Made by a program: the position numbers and the translations under genes. Positions 1 through 7,369 of a stretch of 7,369 nt of DNA are shown here, piece by piece. The stretch comes from Rhodocyclaceae bacterium (GTDB lineage Bacteria > Pseudomonadota > Gammaproteobacteria > Burkholderiales > Rhodocyclaceae). Position 1 is the first letter of the stretch. Each line of letters begins with the position of its first letter. The notes under the pieces were generated by a model. It was not told where the DNA came from. It ran no database searches and worked only from the letters and a program-made list of their open reading frames with translations. The stretch lies in assembly GCA_020849155.1 (NCBI GenBank), contig JADLGU010000256.1:1-7369 (forward strand), read 5' to 3'.

Positions 1-401
1 ACGTCAAGCAGGCCGTGGCCCTCGGCATTGACGCTGTCCTGGATGCCCTGCAGCAGCTTGGAGTGCCCGCGGGCGCGGATCTCGGCGTAGCCGAACTCGC
101 GCTTCTTCGCCGGCTCCACCTTGCCGCCGAGCTGGGCCGCCATGGTCTGCATGCCATAGCAGATGCCGAGCACTGGGACGCCCAGTTCGAAGACGGCCTG
201 GGCCGCACGATAGGACTGTTCTTCGTAAACCGAATTCGGTCCGCCGGACAGGATGATGCCGACCGGATCGAACTCGCGAATGAAGGCTTCGCTAACGTCG
301 TAGGGATGCAGTTCGCAGTAGACCTGCTGTTCGCGCACCCGGCGGGCGATCAGTTGCGAGTATTGCGCCCCGAAATCGAGGATGAGGATTTTCTTGTGCA
401 T
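1..401 (-). CDS. guaA: GMP synthase (glutamine-hydrolysing), N-terminal part, cut by window edge
   Basis: GMP synthase makes GMP from XMP, ATP and glutamine in the cytoplasm, the last step of the guanine branch. Only the first 133 codons are present; the frame is open at the left edge. They cover most of the class I glutamine amidotransferase domain. The protein begins [20 protein letters not shown], the standard GuaA start. It has the oxyanion/substrate motif [10 protein letters not shown] at residues 50-59 and the nucleophile elbow GICYGMQ at 79-85, with Cys81 as the expected catalytic cysteine. The His and Glu of the triad and the ATP-pyrophosphatase domain lie beyond the edge. It starts 20 bases after the guaB stop, so the two are almost certainly cotranscribed and act in sequence (IMP to XMP to GMP). 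The Shine-Dalgarno sequence is weak: AGGCGG about 10 bases before the ATG, within a GC-rich imperfect inverted repeat. The start is nevertheless firm from the family's N-terminus. Confidence 0.97.
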   Translation of the reverse strand, partial: MHKKILILDFGAQYSQLIARRVREQQVYCELHPYDVSEAFIREFDPVGIILSGGPNSVYEEQSYRAAQAVFELGVPVLGICYGMQTMAAQLGGKVEPAKKREFGYAEIRARGHSKLLQGIQDSVNAEGHGLLD

Positions 402-421
402 GGCAGGAGCGCCGCCTGGCG

Positions 422-2403
<1,982 letters not shown>

Positions 2404-2404
<1 letters not shown>

Positions 2405-2443
2405 GGCTGCAGCCAATCACTCCGGCTCTGCCCCGCCCTTTTT
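2404..2443 (+). terminator. Weak candidate terminator after the DUF4124 gene
   Basis: Starting at the last base of the DUF4124 stop codon, GGGC-TGC-AGCC (2404-2414) can pair with GGCT-CT-GCCC (2424-2433) around a 9-base loop, leaving a small internal mismatch. A T5 run follows at 2439-2443, but five bases (CGCCC) separate it from the stem. The structure overlaps the 3' end of convergent ratB. The imperfect stem and displaced T-run make it only a candidate. Confidence 0.3.
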
Positions 2444-2731
2444 CATGATCTTGCCCTCCTCCGCCCGTTTTTTTCTAACCTCCTTGGGGTCGGCCAGCAA
2501 AGGGCGGTAGATCTCGACCCGGTCACGATCCTTCAGGACGGCATCGGCGCGGCTCAGCTTGCCGAAGATGCCGACCTTGTTTTTCTTCAGGTCGATATCC
2601 GCATGTTTCTGTAGCAATCCCGAGGCTTCGACGGCTTGCTGGAGGGTGCTCCCTTTCGGCAGCTTCAGCTGCACCACTTCCTGCCGGTGCGGCAGGGCGT
2701 AGGCGATCTCGACGGAAAGCAGATCAGCCAT
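2417..2731 (-). CDS. ratB: RnfH family ubiquitin-like protein (RatB, UPF0125)
   Basis: This is a small cytosolic protein of the RnfH/UPF0125 family, predicted to have a beta-grasp (ubiquitin-like) fold. It was named RatB in E. coli from its linkage to ratA; its biochemical role is unsettled. The 104-residue product has the family signatures VEIAYALPHRQ (7-17), LPKGSTLQQAVEASG (24-38), VGIFGKLSRADAVLKDRDR (53-71) and EIYRPLLADPKEVRKKRA (73-90), followed by a Lys/Glu-rich tail. The frame is open to 2809, but the ATG at 2731 matches the family start MADxxxVEIAYALP. It begins inside the ratA stop region (ATGGCTGA, 8-base overlap), which suggests translational coupling. No strong ribosome site is visible. 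The tail codes an A7 run just after AAGGAGG, noted under findings. It ends 12 bases from the convergent DUF4124 gene. Confidence 0.93.
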   Translation of the reverse strand: MADLLSVEIAYALPHRQEVVQLKLPKGSTLQQAVEASGLLQKHADIDLKKNKVGIFGKLSRADAVLKDRDRVEIYRPLLADPKEVRKKRAEEGKIMKKGGAEPE

Positions 2732-3164
2732 TGCGCGGCAGGACCTGATCGGCGCGCCTGACAAAGGCGTCGACGAAGGTATTGGCGATGTGGTGGAAAA
2801 CCGGACCAAGGGCCTTTTCCAGCAGCTTGCTGGAGAATTCGTAGTGAAGCTGGAACTCGATCTTGCAGGCCGTCTCGCCCAGCGGCTTGAAACGCCAGCA
2901 GCCGTCGAGGTGCTCGAAAGGACCGTGTCGCAGGTTGATTTTCATGAAGTGCGGCGCTTCCTTGTGGTTCTCGGTGGAGAAATCCGCCTTGATGCCATGG
3001 TAGTTGATGTGCAGCGCGGCCACGGTCCTGGCCTCGTCGCGCAGAATCAGTTCGGTACCACCGCACCAGGGCAGGAACTGGGGATACTCCTCGACCCGGT
3101 CCACGAGAAGAAACATCTGCCCGGCACTGTATTCGATCAGGACGGTTTTCCTGACTTCGGCCAT
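2724..3164 (-). CDS. ratA: RatA / COQ10-type START domain protein
   Basis: This is a polyketide cyclase/START-like protein of the RatA family, 146 residues. In E. coli RatA was reported to bind the 50S subunit and block 70S association. The same fold is shared with mitochondrial Coq10, a ubiquinone-binding respiratory protein, so the physiological role is debated. The sequence begins MAEVRKTVLIEYSAGQMF and carries the signature VDRVEEYPQFLPWCGG (21-36), then GIKADFSTEN (57-66), FEHLDGCWRF (83-92), and the C-terminal helix GPVFHHIANTFVDAFVRRA (120-138) characteristic of the family. A GTG at 3173 would add three residues; the ATG at 3164 is chosen by family N-terminus, and the ribosome site is weak for either. 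It is cotranscribed with ratB through an 8-base overlap and divergent from smpB. The neighbouring trans-translation gene fits a ribosome-related role, though this linkage alone proves nothing. Confidence 0.94.
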   Translation of the reverse strand: MAEVRKTVLIEYSAGQMFLLVDRVEEYPQFLPWCGGTELILRDEARTVAALHINYHGIKADFSTENHKEAPHFMKINLRHGPFEHLDGCWRFKPLGETACKIEFQLHYEFSSKLLEKALGPVFHHIANTFVDAFVRRADQVLPRNG

Positions 3165-3179
3165 GATCGCCACATGCTA

Positions 3180-3198
3180 TAGAATCCACCGAATTCTA
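3180..3198. promoter_or_regulatory. Dyad-symmetric -10-like pair between ratA and smpB
   Basis: The 48-base gap between the divergent ratA and smpB starts holds a perfect inverted repeat. TAGAAT (3180-3185), a 7-base spacer and ATTCTA (3193-3198) mean each strand reads TAGAAT, a 5/6 match to the -10 consensus. The plus copy would start transcription near 3192, 21 bases before smpB; the minus copy near 3186, about 22 bases before ratA. No convincing -35 is found at 17 bases for either. It may instead be a regulator binding site. The symmetry is seen; function is inferred. Confidence 0.4.
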
Positions 3199-3212
3199 AC
3201 GTAAATCCCGGT

Positions 3213-3659
3213 ATGAGCATTGTCGACAACAAGAAGGCCTTTCACGATTACTTCATCGAGGAACGGTTCGAGGCCGGCCTGGTCCTGGAAGGCTGGGAAG
3301 TGAAGGCCATCCGGGCCGGACGGACGCAATTGAAGGAAGCCTACGTCATTCTGCGCAACGGCGAGGTGTTCCTCATCGGCTGCCACATCAGCCCGCTGCC
3401 GACAGCCTCAACCCACATCCAGCCCGATCCCGTCCGCACCCGCAAGCTGCTGCTGCACGCCGCCGAGATCGACAAACTGGTCGGCAAGGTCGAGCGCGCC
3501 GGCTATGCCCTGGTGCCGCTGGACCTGCACTATGCCAAGGGTCGGGTGAAACTCGCCATCGGCCTGGCCCACGGCAAGAAGCAGCACGACAAGCGCGAAA
3601 CCGAGAAGAAGCGCGACTGGGACCGCGAGAAGCAGCGGCTGATGCGCGCGAAGGCGTGA
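3213..3659 (+). CDS. smpB: SsrA-binding protein SmpB
   Basis: SmpB binds tmRNA (SsrA) and brings it to stalled ribosomes for trans-translation, with its C-terminal tail acting in the mRNA channel. The 148-residue product starts [18 protein letters not shown]. It carries the OB-fold core motifs [18 protein letters not shown] (20-37), [20 protein letters not shown] (42-61), [11 protein letters not shown] (72-82) and [20 protein letters not shown] (102-121). The [10 protein letters not shown] segment (121-130) and the basic tail with [12 protein letters not shown] (134-145) follow. Everything expected is present. There is no strong Shine-Dalgarno sequence before the ATG, but the start matches the family. 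The ssrA gene is not in this window. It is divergent from ratA, a neighbourhood frequent in proteobacteria, and meets qmcA tail to tail with no spacer. Confidence 0.98.
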   Translation: MSIVDNKKAFHDYFIEERFEAGLVLEGWEVKAIRAGRTQLKEAYVILRNGEVFLIGCHISPLPTASTHIQPDPVRTRKLLLHAAEIDKLVGKVERAGYALVPLDLHYAKGRVKLAIGLAHGKKQHDKRETEKKRDWDREKQRLMRAKA

Positions 3660-4520
3660 TCAGGTCTTGTTGAAGCGGCCGAGCACCCCGCGCACGGCCT
3701 CCTGAACGTCCGCCGGCAGCACGATCATCTTGGCGTTGTCCGAGCCCGCCAGATGGGTGATCGCAGTGATGTACTTTTCGCCCAGCAGGTAGAGCATCGG
3801 CGTGTCGCGGTCGCCGATGGCCTGGGCGACGCGCTTGATGGCCTCGGACGAGGCCTCCGCCAGCGTCACCTGCGCCTCGGCATCGCGCCGGGCCGACTCG
3901 ACCCGCGCCTCGGCCTGCAGGATCATCGACTGCTTTTCGCCTTCGGCCCGGGTCACCATGGCTTTCCTCTCGCGCTCGGCCGAGGCCTGCATCTCCATGG
4001 CCTTCTGCATCGAGGCGGACGGCTTGATATCCTGGATCTCCACCGACTTCACCGTCAGACCCCAGTCGACCGCTTCGTCCGCAATGCTCTCGCGCAGGCG
4101 GACCTTGATCTTGTCGCGGGACGAAAGGGCCTGATCGAGTTCCATTTCTCCGGTGATCGAACGCAGTGTGGTCATGATCAGGTTGCGGATGGCCTCCGAG
4201 AAGTCCACCACGCCATAAACCGCCTTGACCGGATCGGTGACCTTGATGAAAGCGATGGCGTTGGTAAGGATCACCGCGTTGTCCTTGGTGATGACCTCCT
4301 GTTCCTGGACGTCGAGGATGATGTCCTTGGTGACCAGCTTGTAGGCGATGCGGTCGAGGTAGGGGATGATGATGTTGAGGCCGGGATGGAGGGTGCCGTG
4401 GTATTTGCCCAGGCGCTCGACGATCCACTCCTCGCCCTGCGGCACGATGCGCACGCCCTTCCATACGGTTACCAGCGCGAAGGCCAGAATGGCTACGACA
4501 ACGATGAATCCTGCGCTCAT
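3660..4520 (-). CDS. qmcA: SPFH/band 7 membrane protein (paraslipin/QmcA type)
   Basis: This is a stomatin/prohibitin-family protein anchored in the inner membrane, thought to organise membrane microdomains and assemble into large oligomers. The 286-residue product has an N-terminal membrane segment (about 4-20). The SPFH domain follows: VPQGEEWIVERLGKY (26-40), HPGLNIIIPYLDRI (45-58), VITKDNAVILTNAIAFIKV (76-94), GEMELDQALSSRDKI (124-138) and the closing VKSVEIQDIKP (157-167). A charged Ala/Glu-rich coiled coil spans about 172-232, and the C-terminus has the paraslipin-like PADVQEAVRGVLGRF (269-283). The start at 4520 has AAGGGGG at 4525-4531, overlapping the nfeD TAA stop 9 bases upstream, which implies translational coupling. 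The NfeD neighbour is the standard partner of this SPFH type, as in E. coli ybbJ-qmcA. The gene symbol is by analogy; a generic slipin label would also fit. Confidence 0.93.
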   Translation of the reverse strand: MSAGFIVVVAILAFALVTVWKGVRIVPQGEEWIVERLGKYHGTLHPGLNIIIPYLDRIAYKLVTKDIILDVQEQEVITKDNAVILTNAIAFIKVTDPVKAVYGVVDFSEAIRNLIMTTLRSITGEMELDQALSSRDKIKVRLRESIADEAVDWGLTVKSVEIQDIKPSASMQKAMEMQASAERERKAMVTRAEGEKQSMILQAEARVESARRDAEAQVTLAEASSEAIKRVAQAIGDRDTPMLYLLGEKYITAITHLAGSDNAKMIVLPADVQEAVRGVLGRFNKT

Positions 4521-4529
4521 GATGCCCCC

Positions 4530-4973
4530 TTAGACTTTGCCAACCTTGAGAAAGCTGCCTTCGATGCCGAGTACCCTGACGCGCTCGCCCGATTTGATCG
4601 GTTCGTCTGCGATGCAATCCCAAACCTCGGAGCCGACCAGCGGCTTCTGGAAGCGCACCTGCCCCTTCTGGAAGGGCTCGACGTCGCGGATCAGCATGCC
4701 GACCTCGCCGACGATGTTGGAATCCGCCATGCCGACCTTGGTCTTGTGCATGCCCGGCTTGAAGATGCGGAACCAGAGCACGACCATGGCCACCGAGGCG
4801 AGCGTCCAGGTCAGCAGCTGGGCCGTCAGGCTCATCGACGGCGCCACCAGAACCACCAGCGAGACCAGCAGCGCGCCCAGGCCGAACCAGACGATGAAGA
4901 AGGCCGGCACCGCCAGTTCGGCGATGACCAGCCCGATGCCCAATACCGCCCAGTGCCACCATTCGGGTTGCAT
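4530..4973 (-). CDS. NfeD-like membrane protein (short type, YbbJ-like)
   Basis: This is a short NfeD family protein lacking the ClpP-like protease domain. Such proteins pair with SPFH proteins, and their soluble OB-fold domain is thought to contact the partner. The 147-residue product has two or three membrane segments in the first half: about 8-20 continuing into 24-45, and 52-69. The OB-fold region runs from about 85 to 147: IVGEVGMLIRDVEPFQKGQV (87-106), then VRFQKPLVGSEVWDC (106-120), GERVRVLGIEGSFLKV (129-144), typical of the family. GGAGG (4983-4987) lies 9 bases before the ATG at 4973, supporting that start. It begins 15 bases after the ppsA stop and ends 9 bases before qmcA, so all three genes probably share a transcript. 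The function is inferred from family and neighbour. Confidence 0.92.
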   Translation of the reverse strand: MQPEWWHWAVLGIGLVIAELAVPAFFIVWFGLGALLVSLVVLVAPSMSLTAQLLTWTLASVAMVVLWFRIFKPGMHKTKVGMADSNIVGEVGMLIRDVEPFQKGQVRFQKPLVGSEVWDCIADEPIKSGERVRVLGIEGSFLKVGKV

Positions 4974-4988
4974 GCGTGTCCGCCTCCG

Positions 4989-7369
4989 CTAGTTTCGCTC
5001 GGCCAGGTGCTTGCCGAGGCGCAGCCAAGTATCCATTACGGTATCAGGGTTGAGGGAAATCGTCACGATGCCCTCGTCCATCAGCCACTCGGCGAAATCG
5101 ACGTGGTCCGACGGCCCCTGGCCGCAGATGCCGACATATTTGTCCATGCGCCGGCAGGTCTGGATCGCCATGCTCAGCAGCGCCTTGACCGCGGCATCGC
5201 GCTCGTCGAACAGTCCGGCGACCAGGCCGGAGTCGCGGTCCAGCCCGAGGGTCAGCTGGGTCAGGTCATTGGAGCCGATGGAAAAGCCGTCGAAATGCTC
5301 GAGGAACTGCTCGGCCAGCAGGGCGTTCGAGGGAATCTCGCACATCATGATCAGGCGCAGGCCGTTCCTGCCCCGCTCCAGTCCGTTGGCGGCGAGCAGC
5401 GCGACGACCTCCTTCGCCTCGGCCACGGTGCGGGTGAACGGCACCATGATCTCGACGTTGGTCAGCCCCATGGTGTCGCGCACCTGGCGCAGGGCGCGGC
5501 ATTCCAGCTCGAAGCAGTCGGCGAACGACGGCGCCACGTAGCGCGAGGCGCCGCGGAAGCCGAGCATCGGGTTTTCCTCTTCCGGCTCGTAGATCTCGCC
5601 GCCGAGCAGCTTGCGGTACTCGTTCGACTTGAAGTCGGACAGACGCACGATCACCGGCTTGGGCCAGAAGGCGGCGGCGATGGTGGACACGCCCTCCGCC
5701 AGCTTCTCGACGAAGAAGTCCTGCGGGCTGGCATAGCCGCGGGCGCGGCGCCGGATCTCGTCGCGCAGGCCGGCCGGCATGCGCTCCAGCTCGAGGATGG
5801 CCTTGGGATGGATGCCGATGACGTTGTTGATGATGAACTCGATGCGCGCCAGACCGACGCCGGCATTGGGGATGGCCTGGAACTCGAAGGCCAGCTCGGG
5901 GTTGCCGACGTTCATGGCGATCTTCACCGGCAGCTGCGGCAGGTTGCCCAGTTCCTGGGTCGTCACCTCGAAGTCGAGCCGGCCGCGGTAGATGTAGCCG
6001 GTGTCACCCTCGGCGCAGGAGACGGTGACCGCTTCGCCCTCGGCCAGCGCTTCGGTGGCGTTGCCGCAGCCGACCACCGCCGGGATGCCCAGCTCGCGGG
6101 CGATGATCGCCGCATGGCAGGTGCGGCCGCCGCGGTTGGTGACGATGGCGGCGGCGCGTTTCATGACCGGCTCCCAGTTCGGGTCGGTCATGTCGGTGAC
6201 GAGGATGTCGCCCGCCCGCACCTTGGCCATCTGCGAGGCGTCGGGAATGATCCGTACCGGGCCCGTGGCGATCTTCTGGCCGATGGCCCGACCGGAGCAG
6301 AGCACCTTGCCATGCTGCTTGAGGCGGTAGCGGCGCAGCTGCTGCGTGTTTTCTCCCGTCTTCACAGTCTCGGGACGGGCCTGGAGGATGTACAGCTTGC
6401 CATCGACGCCGTCCCTGCCCCATTCGATGTCCATCGGTCGGCCGTAGTGCGCCTCGATGGTGACGGCGTAGCGGGCCAGTTCCTGCACCTCCTCGTCCGA
6501 CAAGGCGAAACGCTGCCGCTCGACCTCCGGCACGTCCACCGTGCGGGTCGAGCGCCCGGCCACCTTGGCGTCGGTGAACTCCATCCGGATCAGCTTCGAG
6601 CCGAGGTTGCGGCGGACGATGGCCGGGCGGCCCTGTGTCAGCATCGGCTTGTGCACGTAGAACTCGTCGGGGTTCACCGCCCCCTGCACCACCGTCTCGC
6701 CGAGGCCGTAGGAGGCGGTGACGAAGACGACGTCGCGGAAGCCCGATTCGGTGTCGAGCGTGAAAATGACGCCGGCGGCGCCGACGTCGCTCCTCACCAT
6801 GCGCTGCACGCCCGCCGACAGCGCGACCTCGGCATGGCGGAAATTCTTGTGTACCCGGTAGGCGATGGCCCGGTCGTTGTAGAGCGAGGCGAAGACGTGC
6901 TTGACCGCGTGCAGGACATTGTCCAGGCCGTGGATGTTGAGGAAGGTTTCCTGCTGGCCGGCGAAGGAGGCGTCCGGCAGATCCTCGGCGGTGGCGCTCG
7001 AACGAACGGCGAAAGTGGCGTCCGCCCCGCCGCCGGCCGCCAGGGCGCGGTAATGCTCGGTGATTTCCTGCTCGAGACCGGCCGGGAACGGGGTGTCGAC
7101 GATCCATTGGCGGATTCGGGCGCCGGCGGCGGCTAGCGACTCGACGTCGTCGATGTCCAGCCGGTCGAGTTCGGCCTGGATGCGGCTGGACAACCCCTGC
7201 TGGGCAAGGAATTCGCGGTAGGCCTGGGCCGTGGTGGCGAAACCGCCCGGCACCCGCACGCCGGCGTGCGCCAGCTGGCTGATCATTTCCCCCAGGGAGG
7301 CATTTTTCCCTCCCACTTGCTCCACATCGGACATGCGCAAGGCATCGAAGCCGATCACGTAACGGGTCA
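4989..7369 (-). CDS. ppsA: Phosphoenolpyruvate synthase (pyruvate, water dikinase), 5' end one base beyond window
   Basis: PEP synthase converts pyruvate, ATP and water to PEP, AMP and phosphate, letting cells make sugars from pyruvate or lactate. From the GTG at 7358 the protein has 789 residues. The N-terminal nucleotide-binding domain (about 1-335) includes [18 protein letters not shown] (8-25), [20 protein letters not shown] (116-135) and GRPMDIEW (306-313). The swivelling phosphohistidine domain has [20 protein letters not shown] (407-426), catalytic His415. The PEP/pyruvate barrel (about 475-785) has [10 protein letters not shown] (500-509), SDFKSNEY (574-581), MMCEIPSN (671-678), SIGSNDLTQ (693-701) and [12 protein letters not shown] (741-752) with catalytic Cys745. 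The frame stays open past the GTG, reading TG-ACC-CGT-TAC at the edge. An A at the next base outside would give ATG and the start MTRYVIGF, more typical of the family. The last gene product is otherwise complete. It leads the nfeD-qmcA operon; its promoter is outside the window. Confidence 0.97.
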   Translation of the reverse strand, partial: TRYVIGFDALRMSDVEQVGGKNASLGEMISQLAHAGVRVPGGFATTAQAYREFLAQQGLSSRIQAELDRLDIDDVESLAAAGARIRQWIVDTPFPAGLEQEITEHYRALAAGGGADATFAVRSSATAEDLPDASFAGQQETFLNIHGLDNVLHAVKHVFASLYNDRAIAYRVHKNFRHAEVALSAGVQRMVRSDVGAAGVIFTLDTESGFRDVVFVTASYGLGETVVQGAVNPDEFYVHKPMLTQGRPAIVRRNLGSKLIRMEFTDAKVAGRSTRTVDVPEVERQRFALSDEEVQELARYAVTIEAHYGRPMDIEWGRDGVDGKLYILQARPETVKTGENTQQLRRYRLKQHGKVLCSGRAIGQKIATGPVRIIPDASQMAKVRAGDILVTDMTDPNWEPVMKRAAAIVTNRGGRTCHAAIIARELGIPAVVGCGNATEALAEGEAVTVSCAEGDTGYIYRGRLDFEVTTQELGNLPQLPVKIAMNVGNPELAFEFQAIPNAGVGLARIEFIINNVIGIHPKAILELERMPAGLRDEIRRRARGYASPQDFFVEKLAEGVSTIAAAFWPKPVIVRLSDFKSNEYRKLLGGEIYEPEEENPMLGFRGASRYVAPSFADCFELECRALRQVRDTMGLTNVEIMVPFTRTVAEAKEVVALLAANGLERGRNGLRLIMMCEIPSNALLAEQFLEHFDGFSIGSNDLTQLTLGLDRDSGLVAGLFDERDAAVKALLSMAIQTCRRMDKYVGICGQGPSDHVDFAEWLMDEGIVTISLNPDTVMDTWLRLGKHLAERN

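Noticed and set aside
2405..2414. Perfect 10-base palindrome GGCTGCAGCC just after the DUF4124 stop
   Set aside because: It has no loop and cannot form a useful hairpin alone. A 10-base GC-rich palindrome is plausible by chance; it is mentioned only as part of the weak terminator candidate.
2417..3164. ratAB as a genuine toxin-antitoxin system or novel defence module
   Set aside because: The overlapping pair is a conserved housekeeping arrangement next to smpB. RatA belongs to the COQ10/START family, and RatB is not established as its antitoxin. No defence genes are nearby.
3165..3212. tmRNA (ssrA) or small RNA next to smpB
   Set aside because: The 48-base gap is too short for tmRNA, and no tRNA-like acceptor end or tag-coding frame is seen here or elsewhere in the window.
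3388..5028. A 546-codon minus-strand frame overlapping qmcA and nfeD out of register
   Set aside because: It spans two real genes in a different frame, with repetitive Arg/Gly/His composition and no family resemblance.
3753..7136. An 1127-codon open frame on the plus strand opposite ppsA, nfeD and qmcA
   Set aside because: It runs antisense to three confidently identified genes. Its translation is rich in His, Asp, Gly, Arg and Ala with no recognisable domain. Such long antisense frames are expected in GC-rich genes, where stop codons are rare opposite GC-biased third positions. It crosses gene boundaries without a plausible start or ribosome site.

Overview
The window is a compact, GC-rich stretch of bacterial chromosome. 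It reads best as Betaproteobacteria, probably near Rhodocyclales. The basis is protein recall: the guaBA, smpB/ratAB and ppsA proteins have proteobacterial sequences, and the gene order fits this group. That placement is inference without a database search. All eight genes are recognisable as housekeeping or widely conserved families. I see no mobile element, CRISPR array, tRNA, rRNA, phage gene or defence system, and no gap between genes longer than about 75 bases.

Layout, left to right. (1) Minus strand: the 5' part of guaA (GMP synthase) runs off the left edge, preceded by complete guaB (IMP dehydrogenase). Together they form a guaBA operon for GMP synthesis from IMP, with a clear sigma-70-type promoter upstream. 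(2) Plus strand: a small exported DUF4124 protein, divergent from guaB. (3) Minus strand: ratA and ratB (RnfH/UPF0125), overlapping by 8 bases and convergent with the DUF4124 gene. (4) Plus strand: smpB, divergent from ratA. (5) Minus strand: qmcA-like SPFH protein, nfeD-like membrane protein and ppsA (PEP synthase), tightly spaced as an apparent ppsA-nfeD-qmcA operon. This operon is read towards smpB and meets it stop codon to stop codon with no spacer. The ppsA reading frame is open to the right edge; its likely ATG is completed by the first base beyond the window.

Themes: purine synthesis (guaBA), ribosome rescue and ribosome-associated functions (smpB next to ratAB), membrane microdomain proteins (NfeD plus SPFH), and gluconeogenic entry of pyruvate (ppsA). 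Strand switches occur between nearly every transcription unit, and the short divergent gaps carry dyad-symmetric -10-like sequences. I found no convincing undescribed system. The points worth a second look are regulatory or architectural: the symmetric divergent promoters, the shared TGATCA stop palindrome, the pairing of ppsA with nfeD/qmcA, and an A7 run next to an internal Shine-Dalgarno sequence in ratB.
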